Program-made: the position numbers and the translations under genes
Assembly: GCA_964485095.1 (NCBI GenBank)
Contig: CAZAIB010000009.1
Coordinates: 1 to 64,000, forward strand
Origin: CAYNWT01 sp964485095
GTDB lineage: Bacteria > Planctomycetota > Planctomycetia > Planctomycetales > Planctomycetaceae
Direction of reading: 5' to 3'
Length of the DNA: 64,000 nucleotides
Shown here: piece by piece, positions 52,931 through 62,141 of the stretch
How positions within the stretch are numbered: position 1 is the first letter of the stretch
How the letters are laid out: the number at the start of each line of letters is the position of its first letter
The notes under the pieces: generated by a model
Database searches by the model: none
What the model was told of the DNA's origin: nothing
The model's input: only the letters and a program-made list of their open reading frames with translations

Positions 52931-53575
52931 ATGATCATCACCATTGACGGCCCCGCCGGAGCCGGAAAAAGCACCATCGCTCGACTGCTGGCCGAACGAC
53001 TGGGTTTCGAACTCCTCGATACGGGCGCGATGTACCGCAGTGTGGCCTGGTCCTGCCTGCGAAAAAACGTCGACATGAAGCAGCGAGACGAGATCGCACG
53101 GGTTGCTCGGGGCGTGACCATTCGGTTCGAAGATCAAGCCGTCTTCGTTAACGGAATCGATGCAACCAAACAGATTCGCGATCCGGACGTCACCACCATT
53201 GCTTCCATCGTGGCCGCGCTGCCGTCGGTTCGCGAACGACTTGTCGAACTGCAACGCATGGCTGCTGAGAACCGCAACATCGTGTGCGAAGGCCGTGACC
53301 AGGGAACCGTCGTGTTCCCAGGTGCCGATCACAAATTCTTCGTCACCGCATCATTGGAAGCCAGAGCCAAACGGCGTCAGGCTGAGATGGCCGGGCGTGA
53401 GAACCATCAAAGCATCAAAGAAACGCTGGCTCAACTAAAACAACGCGACGACCGCGACCGCAACCGCGACATCGCACCGCTGAAACCGGCCGACGACGCC
53501 ATCGAAGTTGACACATCCGACCTGACAATCGACCAAGCGCTAGAACTGGTTCTGTCACACTGCGCGAAGGTTTAA
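52931..53575 (+). CDS. cmk: Cytidylate kinase
   Basis: A 214-residue nucleoside monophosphate kinase that phosphorylates CMP and dCMP. Motifs: P-loop GPAGAGKS (7-14), LLDTGAMYRSVAW (CMP-binding region), VRERLVELQRMAAENRNIVCEGRDQGTVVFPGADHKFFVTAS region carrying the GRDxGT motif, and the lid KQRDDRDRNRDIAPLKPADDA. Length matches the family. The start ATG at 52931 begins MIITIDGPAGAG as expected. Confidence 0.96.
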   Translation: MIITIDGPAGAGKSTIARLLAERLGFELLDTGAMYRSVAWSCLRKNVDMKQRDEIARVARGVTIRFEDQAVFVNGIDATKQIRDPDVTTIASIVAALPSVRERLVELQRMAAENRNIVCEGRDQGTVVFPGADHKFFVTASLEARAKRRQAEMAGRENHQSIKETLAQLKQRDDRDRNRDIAPLKPADDAIEVDTSDLTIDQALELVLSHCAKV

Positions 53576-53605
53576 GCCAGCGGTTAGTTGGTTACTTGCC
53601 TGGCG

Positions 53606-55039
53606 TCACTGACCGTCAGCAGACAGTTCCTCCAACGGTGCAATCATCAGGTTGCGGAACTCAACTTCGGCGCCTTCGGCTTGCAGGGCGATTTGGCCGC
53701 ACACTGAGGTGCAGTTGGTGCCGTGGTTGACCAGGTCTCCGTTTAGCCACACCTTCACAGCGTCGTCCACGCATTCGATGGTGTAGGAGTTCCATTCGCC
53801 AAGCGGTTTTTCTGAGTCGTCCGTGAGGTTCAAAATGCGACGACCTTTGCCTTCAACGACGCCCCAGTTTTCTTTTGCTCCACGGCGTTTAACCATATCC
53901 GGGACCGTGATGTCTTCCACGATGCACCAGAAGTCGCCCGCGTGTTTGTGGTTCATCTGAGCTTCGATAGAACGCGGGAACATTTTGTAAAGTTGCCGCG
54001 GGGTTGAGGCGTGAACCAGGACGCCGCAGTTGCCCGGCTTGCCTGCGAAACGGTACTCAAGTGTCAGCCGATAGTCTTTGAACTTCGCGTGTGTGATGAG
54101 ATGCCCGCGCGGTGAGCCGAGGCTCACAAGTTTGCCGTCGCGAACGGTGAACGTTGGTTTGATATCCGGGTTCTTGTCGCGATCCGGAATGTCTGAGTAC
54201 CAACCGTTGAGGTTCTTTCCGTTGAACAGGCTGCGCGGTTCCTTAAGCGATTCGACCTGCTTCAATGTCATCGCTTTGACCAATGCAGAAGCGGCGTGGT
54301 TAGCGACCAGTCGGTTTCCGGCCGCGATCAGGTGCACGCCGTCTCGGGTCAGGATGCCCTTCTCTTTGTTGTCCGGATTGTGCTGCTTTAGATGTTCGAT
54401 AAACGCCTTCCGCAAATCACACAGGGTGACTCCGGTGTCCGCGGCGACCTTGCGGCTGATGGCTGCGTATTCTTCCAGCATGGGGTCGAGTCCGTTTGAG
54501 CCGTCTGTCTTTTCACCAATTGTGCTGGGCGTGCACAACACAACGCCGGCACCGGTTGCTTCGATACGTGTGATGAGATCACGCAGTCCGGATTCGAACT
54601 TATCTTTGGGTGTCCCTTTTCCGCGCTGGCTGTGCCACACATCGTTGATGCCGATGTAGATGAAGACCAGCGTTGGTTTCTTCGAGAGGACGTCGCGGTC
54701 CAATCGCTTTTGTAAGTTCGGAACCTTGTGACCGCCGATGCCAGCGAAGACGATCTGCGTGCTGAGTTCTGAACGCTGGTCTGCGAGTGCTTTGGCGATG
54801 ATCTGGCAATAGCCGCCGGGTCTGGCTCCGCCCTTGGTGATTGAGTCACCAAAGAACGCGATCGTGTGGCTGTGTGAAATCGGTGAGGACCAGGCAGTGA
54901 GTTCATCGACTCCTGACATCTGCTGGCCGAATACGGTTCCGCTTGAGAAGTGGCCAAGACCGACGAGTACTGTGGCGGCGATTGCGATTCGATTCACGTG
55001 TGACCTGCTATCCCGGGTGCGATGTTTGCGTACAGGCAT
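53606..55039 (-). CDS. SGNH/GDSL esterase fused to DUF1080 domain
   Basis: A 477-residue exported protein. After a signal peptide (about 16-38, RIAIAATVLVGLGHFSSG) comes an SGNH hydrolase: block I IAFFGDSITKGG (catalytic Ser in GDSI), AGIGGHKV (Gly), IYIGINDVWH (Asn in GIND), and block V DGVHLIAAGN (Asp and His). From about residue 270 follows a DUF1080 (3-keto-disaccharide hydrolase/LamG-like) domain: RSLFNGKNLNGW, LTLEYRFAGKPGNCGVLVHAS, and WNSYTIECVDDAVKVWLNGDLVN. Both domains are frequent in planctomycete carbohydrate-processing enzymes. It probably removes acyl groups from a polysaccharide and binds or splits it. Convergent with cmk. Confidence 0.93.
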   Translation of the reverse strand: MPVRKHRTRDSRSHVNRIAIAATVLVGLGHFSSGTVFGQQMSGVDELTAWSSPISHSHTIAFFGDSITKGGARPGGYCQIIAKALADQRSELSTQIVFAGIGGHKVPNLQKRLDRDVLSKKPTLVFIYIGINDVWHSQRGKGTPKDKFESGLRDLITRIEATGAGVVLCTPSTIGEKTDGSNGLDPMLEEYAAISRKVAADTGVTLCDLRKAFIEHLKQHNPDNKEKGILTRDGVHLIAAGNRLVANHAASALVKAMTLKQVESLKEPRSLFNGKNLNGWYSDIPDRDKNPDIKPTFTVRDGKLVSLGSPRGHLITHAKFKDYRLTLEYRFAGKPGNCGVLVHASTPRQLYKMFPRSIEAQMNHKHAGDFWCIVEDITVPDMVKRRGAKENWGVVEGKGRRILNLTDDSEKPLGEWNSYTIECVDDAVKVWLNGDLVNHGTNCTSVCGQIALQAEGAEVEFRNLMIAPLEELSADGQ

Positions 55040-55655
55040 TATTGCGGGGCAGGTGGCCCGTTAGAAAGTCATCCAGTGTCGGTGGCGTGGTGGCTGGATT
55101 TTGTGAACGAGCTGATCGTCGCAGTCGTCGGTGATTCAGGGCCGGACCGTTGGCCGTGGGGTTCCTCGACCCGCTGCCCTGTGGAGTCGACGCAAACTTG
55201 CTGCGGCAGGTAGGTTTGAACCACTAATTGACACTAATTAGGCACTAATGGATGGCTCTGCATTCGTGTCTGGTCAGGTCCATTGGTGTTCTTTGCAGAC
55301 GACAGGATTCAGTGCCGCCAACTGTTCAGCACTTGTTGTGACGGCTTAACGGTTACCTGTTCATAAGTTGGGTTCAGGCTGGGGGCTATGAACTCTGCTC
55401 TGCGGGTTGAGAGACCTGCGGAAAACGTGGGCTATGTTGGAGTGTGGTGTGTTGCATGTCATTTGGTGGAACAGGTGAACTTGGTAATTCGAGGAAGTGA
55501 ATTCGGTTTGTTCCGGGTCTGAATCGTTCCAATCGCACCAACCCGTGAAGTCGTTGCCGGCCATTGTCGAGAGTAAGGAATATCCGGGGTAAGGGAGCGA
55601 GTGGCCCGGCCGTCTGGAGTTGGGTAAGCACCGAACTGCTGTGATAGGTGAACTG
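55040..55655. other. Long intergenic stretch with CACTAAT direct repeats
   Basis: Just over 600 bases between divergent genes. It holds three CACTAAT units starting at 55222, 55232 and 55243, 10 and 11 bases apart, so they face the same side of the helix. Several short frames are open, but none has support. The right end must carry the promoter of the DUF547 gene. Confidence 0.55.
55222..55249 (+). repeat. Helically phased CACTAAT triplet
   Basis: CACTAAT occurs at 55222-55228, 55232-55238 and 55243-55249. The 10-11 base spacing is one turn of DNA. It may be a multi-site operator or a fragment of a dispersed repeat; no regulator is identified. Confidence 0.45.
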
Positions 55656-56759
55656 ATGCGATACATGAAAACTCTGGCCACATTGGGTTTGCTTGCTCTC
55701 ATATCAGCGGTGCCCGCGCAGGCTCAGTCTTCCTCACGCAACTCGGGTGGCGGCGGCGGTGGCGGTTCGGTTGCTCCGCCAGCAAGTTCGTTCCCGTCGG
55801 CTCCAAGTTCAGGCTTTTCGAACCCAAGCCAGTCGTTCCCGCAACAATCTTTCCCACAGCAAACGATGCCGTTCGGGCAGGGGACTGTGTCACCGTCTTT
55901 CAATCAGGGCGGCATGCCGATCCAAGGCCAGGGTGCAGCCAGCCAAAACGCAGGTGGTTCACCAGGAGTCGGCGCGTCGGAATTGAACGATCAAATCTGG
56001 ACGCAGCACGATCCGAATTCCACGCGGATGATCGATCATTCGGCGTGGGACTATTTGCTGTCGCGTTACGTGGTGACTGATGCTCGCGGTGTGAACCGGT
56101 TCAACTACCGCGGAATGACGCGTTCTGATTTTGAAGTGCTGTGCGGCTACTTGTACACGTTGCAGGCGACGGACACACGGACGCTGAATAAGGCCGAACA
56201 GCTTGCCTACTGGTTCAATCTGTACAACGCCACGACGGTTGGGTTTGTCGTCGCCAAGCGACCGCTTCTGTCTGTGCGTCAGATCAAAACGAAGCCGCTG
56301 GACCTGGTTGGTCCGTTCGACGACAAAATCTTGAACGTCATGGGGCGTTCGCTGTCACTGACTGATGTCGAGAGCGGCATCATCCGGCCGGTGTTCAAGG
56401 ATCCCAGAATCCACTACGCGCTGAACTGTGCGTCAGTGGGATGTCCAAACCTAAGCTGCACCGCCTGGACCTCCGCCAACCTGGACGCTCGACTAAACCG
56501 GGCCGCCTACGATTTCATCAACACAGACCGCGCCGTGAAGGTGGGAGTCTTTGGTGTGAATGCGTCGAAAATTTTCGACTGGTACAAGGCCGACTTCGGT
56601 GGCAGCGATCAGGCAGTCATTCAACATATGCGGCAGTACGCGAATCCTGCGACGCAGCGAAAACTAAGCGGTGTGCGAAAGTTCCATCGGTTCTACTACG
56701 ACTGGTCACTTAACCAGGCCGGCACCCATTCGAACCTGTACGGAATCTTGTTGCCGTAG
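55656..56759 (+). CDS. Secreted DUF547 protein
   Basis: I use the ATG at 55656, with AGGTGA about seven bases upstream, giving 367 residues; an earlier ATG at 55620 lacks a ribosome site. A signal peptide (ending PAQAQ) is followed by a Gly/Ser/Gln/Pro-rich linker (about 25-110) and a DUF547 domain: VTDARGVNRFNYRGMTRSDF, YWFNLYNATTVGFVVAKRP, IRPVFKDPRIHYALNCASVGCPNL. The Cys in ALNCASVGCP and the YWFNLYN motif are hallmarks. The domain's function is not established; a papain-like fold has been suggested for relatives. Confidence 0.88.
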   Translation: MRYMKTLATLGLLALISAVPAQAQSSSRNSGGGGGGGSVAPPASSFPSAPSSGFSNPSQSFPQQSFPQQTMPFGQGTVSPSFNQGGMPIQGQGAASQNAGGSPGVGASELNDQIWTQHDPNSTRMIDHSAWDYLLSRYVVTDARGVNRFNYRGMTRSDFEVLCGYLYTLQATDTRTLNKAEQLAYWFNLYNATTVGFVVAKRPLLSVRQIKTKPLDLVGPFDDKILNVMGRSLSLTDVESGIIRPVFKDPRIHYALNCASVGCPNLSCTAWTSANLDARLNRAAYDFINTDRAVKVGVFGVNASKIFDWYKADFGGSDQAVIQHMRQYANPATQRKLSGVRKFHRFYYDWSLNQAGTHSNLYGILLP

Positions 56760-57068
56760 TCGCTTCCGAAGGTTCCCATGCTGTTTGGCAGAGCGTTTGC
56801 GGGTTTGAGAACACAGGGTGTAGTCACAGGTAAGAATTCCGGCGGCTATGCTGTCTGAACTGTACTATGCGTGACAGTCGGTTCTGAAGACGGTCCTTTC
56901 GTTTCGGCCGTCACCCCTTTGTCCAGGCAGTTTCAAATCCTGTAGGCCAGCGAACCACCGGAAAAGTACGGCATGATTGCGTTCTCGAAGGGCAAGCGAA
57001 TCAGGACTGCATGTGAGTCGAGTCGTGGTTTGTCCTCCTGCTGAACCGAATCGAATCGAGGGGAACCA
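56760..57068. other. Intergenic stretch, no gene recognised
   Basis: About 309 bases between two plus-strand genes. No hairpin terminator or RNA gene is evident, and a minus-strand frame overlapping the next gene is not supported. Confidence 0.4.
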
Positions 57069-59355
57069 GTGATCGATTCGAGCCAATCGACTGACAGCCC
57101 TGCTAAGCCCGAATCGCGAACGTTACTGCACCGCGTATCGGGCGTCTGGCTGTCGCGCGCTGGTTGGGTTTTGTTTGTCCTGGCTGTGACGTTTCCTCTG
57201 GTGCTGTTGGCGTCAAGCCGCGCCACAGCGCGGTTCCGGAACGAGATCACTGAGTGGGCTAATCCGGCGACAGAAGCCAGTCAGCGGTTCACTGATTTCC
57301 GCAACTGGTTTGGCCCCAACGAATACGTGTTGCTGACATGGCCAGGAAGTTCGCGCGACGACGCAACACTTGCGCGGGTCGAACAGGTTCTTGGCGAGAA
57401 CCGGTTGGGTGGGCTAATCGATTCTGTCAGCAGCGGCCGGTCAGTGTACGCCGCGTTGCGCGATCGGGGGCGTGTTGACGAATCGACAATTCGCCAGCGT
57501 CTTCAGGGCACGATTCTCGGCAAAGACGGTTCGCGCACGGGGATTGCGTTTAATCTGTCGGAAGCGGGACGAATGCGGCGCGATGTCGTTTTTCAGAAGC
57601 TTGATGGTGTTGACCGACGCGGGCATCGATACCGACCAGGTTCAGTTTGCCGGACTGGGGCACGATTTACATGTGCTGGATGATGAAGGGTTCCGGTCGC
57701 CGTTCCGAATGGTACCCGCGATCATGATTGTCGCTTTGTTGCTGACCTGGGTGTTTGTTCGCGACTGGCGCCTGGCCTGCTTCATCAACGCGTTGGGCAC
57801 GTACAGCGGCTGCGTTTCGTTCACGCTGATTTACTTTACCGATATCAACCTGAACGCAATCGTGTGGCCGCTGCCGACGCTGCTGATGTTGCTGACGGTT
57901 TCCGCCTGCCTGCACTTTCTAAGCTACTACCGAAGCGCTCGCAGTTCGGTCGGCGAAACTGGGGCCGAGCATGGCAATGCTGTTGCTGATGCGGTCGCCC
58001 ACGTGTTCCGGCCCGTTTTGTTTTGTTCGCTGACGACCGGAGCCGGTTTGTTTTCTTTGTGCCTGAGCAACACGCGTCCCGTGCGCGAGTTTGGATTCTT
58101 TGGCGGGATGTCGGTGCTGTTGGCGAGCGTGATTACTGTCGTCGGCCTTTCGTCATGGTTGAAGCTCTTTCCCGCGCGATGGCCTGCTGCGGATACCAAA
58201 CGCGGTGGTTTCTGGAGTTGGCTGGCGCGGTGGACGACTCGGTTCAGGGTTCCAATTATTGTGGTCATGATTGGCGGAATGGCGGTGCTTGGCGCTGGTG
58301 TGACGGGAATCGGAACGGGCGGCAACCTGCGAAACTTCTTCCCGGCTAGTCATTCAATAATTAAGGATGCGGCCAGCATTGAAAGCGACATTGGCCCGCT
58401 GAGTTCGGTGGAACTGTTGTTGAAGTTCGAGAATCCTTCTCGAGCAAACGACTTCGAACGCATACGTCTGATTGGCGATCTGTGCGATCAGCTTAGGGAG
58501 AGGACGCCGGTTTCAGCCGCGGTATCAAGTCAGACGTTCGCCCCGAGTTGGGTGCCAGACGCAACCGGTCTCGCCCTCTCACGTGAGTTCGGCAAACTAA
58601 ACACGCTCCGCAACACGCTCTCGCGTTACAGTCTGTTGCACGTTGATGAAGACTCCGACTTCGAAGTCTGGCGCGTGTCACTGCGATACTCCGGGCTGGC
58701 AACGGTGAATGTGCCGGTGTTGCAGCGCGATGTGGAAAACCTCGCGCGTGAGACGTTTTATGAAGACGAACAGCTTGTGTTCTCTGATGAACGCTTGACG
58801 GTTCTTCCTACAGGCGAGTTCGTCTTGTTCGACTTCGTTGACCGACAATTTCTGCGCGACCTGGCCGTCACGTACTCCACTGCATTCGTTTTGATTTCGC
58901 TAGTGGTCTTTGGCCTGCTCAGGTCGGCTCGTGCGATGGGCCTGGCTTCGTTCCCGAATGTGTTCCCGGCTTTGGTCGTACTTGGCGTAGCGGGCTGGTT
59001 GGAACTGTCATTGGATGTGGCATCGCTAATGACCGCCAGCGTCGCGCTGGGAATCGCCGTTGATGACACGCTGCACTTCGTTCTCTGGTGGCGCGAACGC
59101 ATCGACGCCGGCGACGCGCCGGTTGACGCCATTGAACACACAATGCGCCACTGCGGGTCGGCGATGGTTCAAACCAGCGTGTCCTGCGGACTAAGCATCG
59201 GTCTGTACGCGTTTTGTGGATTCCTGCCAACCGTGCGGTTCGGACTCCTGCTGGCATCGATGCTCATGATGGCCCTGATGGGCGATCTGATTCTGCTACC
59301 AGCACTTCTCTCAGGCGGCAAAGTTAAAGAACCAGACCCTGAAGCTCGTTCCTAA
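57069..59355 (+). pseudogene. MMPL/RND family transporter, split by a probable single-base frameshift
   Basis: One protein is encoded in two frames. From the GTG at 57069 (GAGGGG site upstream) the first frame runs through RSRTGIAFNLSEAGRMRRDV, then loses sense and stops at 57681. The second frame takes over around 57590-57600 and continues MVLTDAGIDTDQVQFAGLGH to 59355. Dropping one T from the five-T run at 57589-57593 joins them as DVVFRSLMVLTDAGI. The joined product, about 762 residues, has an N-terminal anchor, an outer loop and two clusters of five to six membrane helices (for example FRMVPAIMIVALLLTWVFV; LMTASVALGIAVDDTLHF), as in the MMPL lipid-exporter family. Given the draft gaps nearby, a sequencing error is as likely as a true mutation. 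Confidence 0.85.
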
Positions 59356-60038
59356 TCCAGGCCCACGCCGAAGCCGTCGTCTTCCTGGTGGACTGGTGCG
59401 GCTGAGCGGGAGTCGGAATGCGGGCCGGCGGCTTCCGCTTCCATGGGATCGACTCGGCGTTCGAGGGTGTTTTCTCGAGCCGGTACGGGGGCCTTGGGGG
59501 CTGGCGGTTTTACTGCGGGAGTGATTTTGGGCAGGGGATGGGGCTCAGTCGTTGCTGTTGGTTCTGAGTCGCTTCCGGTGGTCGAAGTAGTGGCTGGGGA
59601 TTCGAAGTCCTGAGCGAATTCTGATTCGCCGTAGTCATCGTATTTGCAGATGTAGCCTGGTTCTTTGGCTTTGACGAACTCCTGATCGAACGCGGCCAGG
59701 ACTTTTTCCTGGATCATCTCGCGGCATTCGGTGTTAATTGGATGGGCGATGTCAGCGTACAACTTCGCGCGGCCATTTTGGTCGCGGGTGGCGCGTTCCT
59801 GGTTCAGTTTGTTGCCGCAGTTGCAGCAGTAGCAGGCGCGGAGTTCGTTTTTGTTTCCGCAGCGAGAACAGCGGTCGTTAAGCTTGCGGCTGGGCATAGC
59901 GACGAACGGGCCACGGGTTCCCTGAATGATCTTCAGGTCTCGAATGACAAACGCTCCATCGATTGTGATTGAACAAAACGCCTGCAAGCGGTCGTTCGGT
60001 TCTTCCATTAGCTTGATGCGGACTTCGGTGATTTCCAT
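59352..60038 (-). CDS. spoVG: SpoVG family protein with inserted zinc ribbon
   Basis: A 228-residue protein. Residues 1-52 are the SpoVG core start (MEITEVRIKL, LQAFCSITIDGAFVIRDLKI, GPFVAMPSRKL). Before the conserved DIAHPIN (residues 96-102) lies an inserted segment of about 43 residues with Cys57, Cys60, Cys69, Cys71, Cys72 and Cys74, a zinc-ribbon-like cluster. CREMIQEKVLAAF then completes SpoVG. A C-terminal tail (about 130-228) is Ser/Thr/Pro-rich and acidic. Canonical SpoVG is about 90 residues, binds DNA or RNA and modulates many genes. It lies 81 bases after ispE on the same strand, a neighbourhood also known in Firmicutes, and overlaps the convergent MMPL gene by 4 bases. Confidence 0.9.
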   Translation of the reverse strand: MEITEVRIKLMEEPNDRLQAFCSITIDGAFVIRDLKIIQGTRGPFVAMPSRKLNDRCSRCGNKNELRACYCCNCGNKLNQERATRDQNGRAKLYADIAHPINTECREMIQEKVLAAFDQEFVKAKEPGYICKYDDYGESEFAQDFESPATTSTTGSDSEPTATTEPHPLPKITPAVKPPAPKAPVPARENTLERRVDPMEAEAAGPHSDSRSAAPVHQEDDGFGVGLD

Positions 60039-60119
60039 GATTGTGCTCCTGCTGTCCCACCAGAGTTGTATTCGTCCGTCCCGCTCTTCTCCGTCAATTC
60101 AGCCCACAGTTGGCTGTCG

Positions 60120-60989
60120 CTAGCCAGTCATCGATACCGCAAACGTTGTTCCGTCGGGGTGTGCATTTCTAATTGTATGCGCGTTTCGCATAGCGGCCCG
60201 TCGGGTTGGCGCGAGTCCGAACCATGCCGATCCGCTGCCCGTCATTTGGTTTGTTCCGTTAAAACTCGCAGCAAGCCGACTGAGTTCCGGTCGGATTTTC
60301 ATCGCTGCGTCTGAGAGCCGGTTGTGGAGAGCCATATGACCGCTGCGCAGGTCACTCATGAAGTCTCCGATATCTCGTGGCGTTCCCGGAACGCTGCACG
60401 CTGCAAAAACTTCCGGCGTGCTTAGACCCGGGCCTGGGTGCGAAATTACAAAGTGCAATTGTCGTTCCGGGCGATGAGCTTCCACTTGCTCACCTCGTCC
60501 ACGACACACGGCGGCGGGAGTTTGTTCGATGAAAAAGTTGATGTCGCTGCCAAGTTCTGCGGCCATGCTGTGCAAATCGGCTCGCGAAACGCCCAGATTC
60601 CACATCTTGTTCAGACCCAGCAATGTTGCGGCGGCGTCGCTGGAACCGCCCCCAAGGCCAGCCTGCGCGGGGATCCGCTTATAGAGTTCAATGTGCGCGC
60701 CTTGTTCGCAGCCGGTGCGTTGGCGCAGCAGGTCGGCCGCTTTCCAAACCAGGTTGCTTTCGTCCGACGGGATATCTGCTGCCGCGCCAGATTGGACACG
60801 CAAGCTTAGCCGGGTTGGTTCTGTCGGAAGCGAGGGACGGAATCGGAGCGTGTCGTACAGGTCGACCGCTACCATGAACGTTTCGAGTTCATGAAAACCG
60901 TCATTGCGCCTGCCGATGATCTCAAGGTAAAGGTTCAGCTTGGCTGGTGTATGAACCAACCACTGCTGTCCGTTCCGTTGGAAGAGCAT
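60120..60989 (-). CDS. ispE: 4-diphosphocytidyl-2-C-methyl-D-erythritol kinase
   Basis: A 289-residue GHMP kinase of the MEP isoprenoid pathway. The N-terminal HTPAKLNLYLEI gives the catalytic Lys17; GRRNDGFHELETFM is the substrate loop; the ATP loop is PAQAGLGGGSSDAAA (about 107-121); and GSDINFF gives the catalytic Asp149. QMTGSGSAWFGL is the third GHMP motif. Length and all motifs are normal. spoVG follows downstream on the same strand. Confidence 0.96.
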   Translation of the reverse strand: MLFQRNGQQWLVHTPAKLNLYLEIIGRRNDGFHELETFMVAVDLYDTLRFRPSLPTEPTRLSLRVQSGAAADIPSDESNLVWKAADLLRQRTGCEQGAHIELYKRIPAQAGLGGGSSDAAATLLGLNKMWNLGVSRADLHSMAAELGSDINFFIEQTPAAVCRGRGEQVEAHRPERQLHFVISHPGPGLSTPEVFAACSVPGTPRDIGDFMSDLRSGHMALHNRLSDAAMKIRPELSRLAASFNGTNQMTGSGSAWFGLAPTRRAAMRNAHTIRNAHPDGTTFAVSMTG

Positions 60990-61162
60990 CAGGTCACCGA
61001 TTCGCCTTGGCAGTAGGATTCGAGAGTGGCTGCGCGAATCGTCTCTGTGCTGACCTTACGAGGTCCCTGCACATGAGATCGCGTTTGATGCTATTCACGG
61101 CCCAAAAGCCGGTCAAGATCGGTTTTCCGGTTGATAGAATAGGTAAGGTTCGAAGGCCGCTA

Positions 61163-61774
61163 TCAATGGGTTTTGCGGTAGACGCTGACGCCATCAAGAT
61201 AGGAGTAAGTCACTAGTAACGCTCCCTGAGCGGCACAGTGATCGAACAAGCCGGTGATCACGTCGTCTTCACCTGGCCACGGGTACGCGAAGATCACATC
61301 GAAGTCGTCTGGGTCGAGCTGCAATTCCTGGTACGCGTCGTCCACGTCTGTGTTCAGCCAGAACACATCGGACGAGATCGTCTTGTCAACAATATGCTCA
61401 GCGCCTTCCGTAACGAAGCTGCCCTGCACAAAGCTGACTCGATGATTTGTATCGGCCGCGAGCTCGCGAGCGTGGTCAACCAATGGCCCTTCGATTTCGA
61501 TGCCATACGATTCGAACCCAAGACCGGAGGCCAGCGAGGCAACAACTCCGAACCCACTTCCCCATTCACAGAACACATTGCCTGTTGCAAGGTTGGTACG
61601 TCTGATCCATTGAAGCGCGGTGTAGACCGGTTCGAACTCGCACGCAACAAACGCCGGGATACGGTTCTCGTCAAGAAACGCCTGGACACGCGCTCTCGCT
61701 TCCGCGAGGTACGCAGTGATCTCGCCGGGCAGCGGATCGGAGGACTCGATAATTTCAACCGGCACTAGTGACAT
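61163..61774 (-). CDS. SAM-dependent methyltransferase-like protein
   Basis: A 203-residue Rossmann-fold protein. Motif I is FCEWGSGFGVVASLASGLGF (about 88-107, with the Glu-x-Gly-x-Gly-x-Gly loop), motif II YGIEIEGPLVDHAREL supplies the acidic residue for SAM, and FDVIFAYPWPGEDDV is motif IV. The N-terminal 65 residues are helical. The D/NPPY-like tetrapeptide reads AYPW, so it is not a nucleic-acid amino-methylase of the classic type. Substrate unknown. The intergenic gap before it and the gap to ispE show nothing else. Confidence 0.78.
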   Translation of the reverse strand: MSLVPVEIIESSDPLPGEITAYLAEARARVQAFLDENRIPAFVACEFEPVYTALQWIRRTNLATGNVFCEWGSGFGVVASLASGLGFESYGIEIEGPLVDHARELAADTNHRVSFVQGSFVTEGAEHIVDKTISSDVFWLNTDVDDAYQELQLDPDDFDVIFAYPWPGEDDVITGLFDHCAAQGALLVTYSYLDGVSVYRKTH

Positions 61775-62141
61775 GCTTCGAAGCTAATTACCTGAGGTTT
61801 GATTGGGTAGAGTGAACATAGAGATATAGCGAAATTGGGCTACGAACCTCAGAAAACTCTGCGGTATGGCGAGACTTTCGCACCTGATGTCTTGCGATGT
61901 CAACAATATGCTGTGTCCCCAGGCCCGAGCCGGGCTCAACGGCATATCGGTCCCGGCTGCGACATTGTTTCTGGCGTTGTCCACGCTGAACAAAACCGCC
62001 CCGCCGGCTGCTGAGATTTCTAACGAAACCCGTGACGCGTCATCCGCACTCCTCACTCCTGCTTGACAATGACCGAGATCAAGGTCACTGTGGAATAGAG
62101 TACCAATCACAATGTAGGCATTCTTGGTCAGGGTCGAGATT
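61775..62141. promoter_or_regulatory. Gap upstream of the PEP-CTERM metalloprotease gene
   Basis: About 367 bases between divergent genes. A spaced inverted repeat TGACC (62070-62074) / GGTCA (62083-62087) lies about 55 bases before the next ATG, just after a TTGACA at 62063. No good -10 box at standard spacing, so promoter or operator status is only suggestive. A minus-strand frame (61784-62194) overlaps the next gene and is not supported. Confidence 0.35.
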
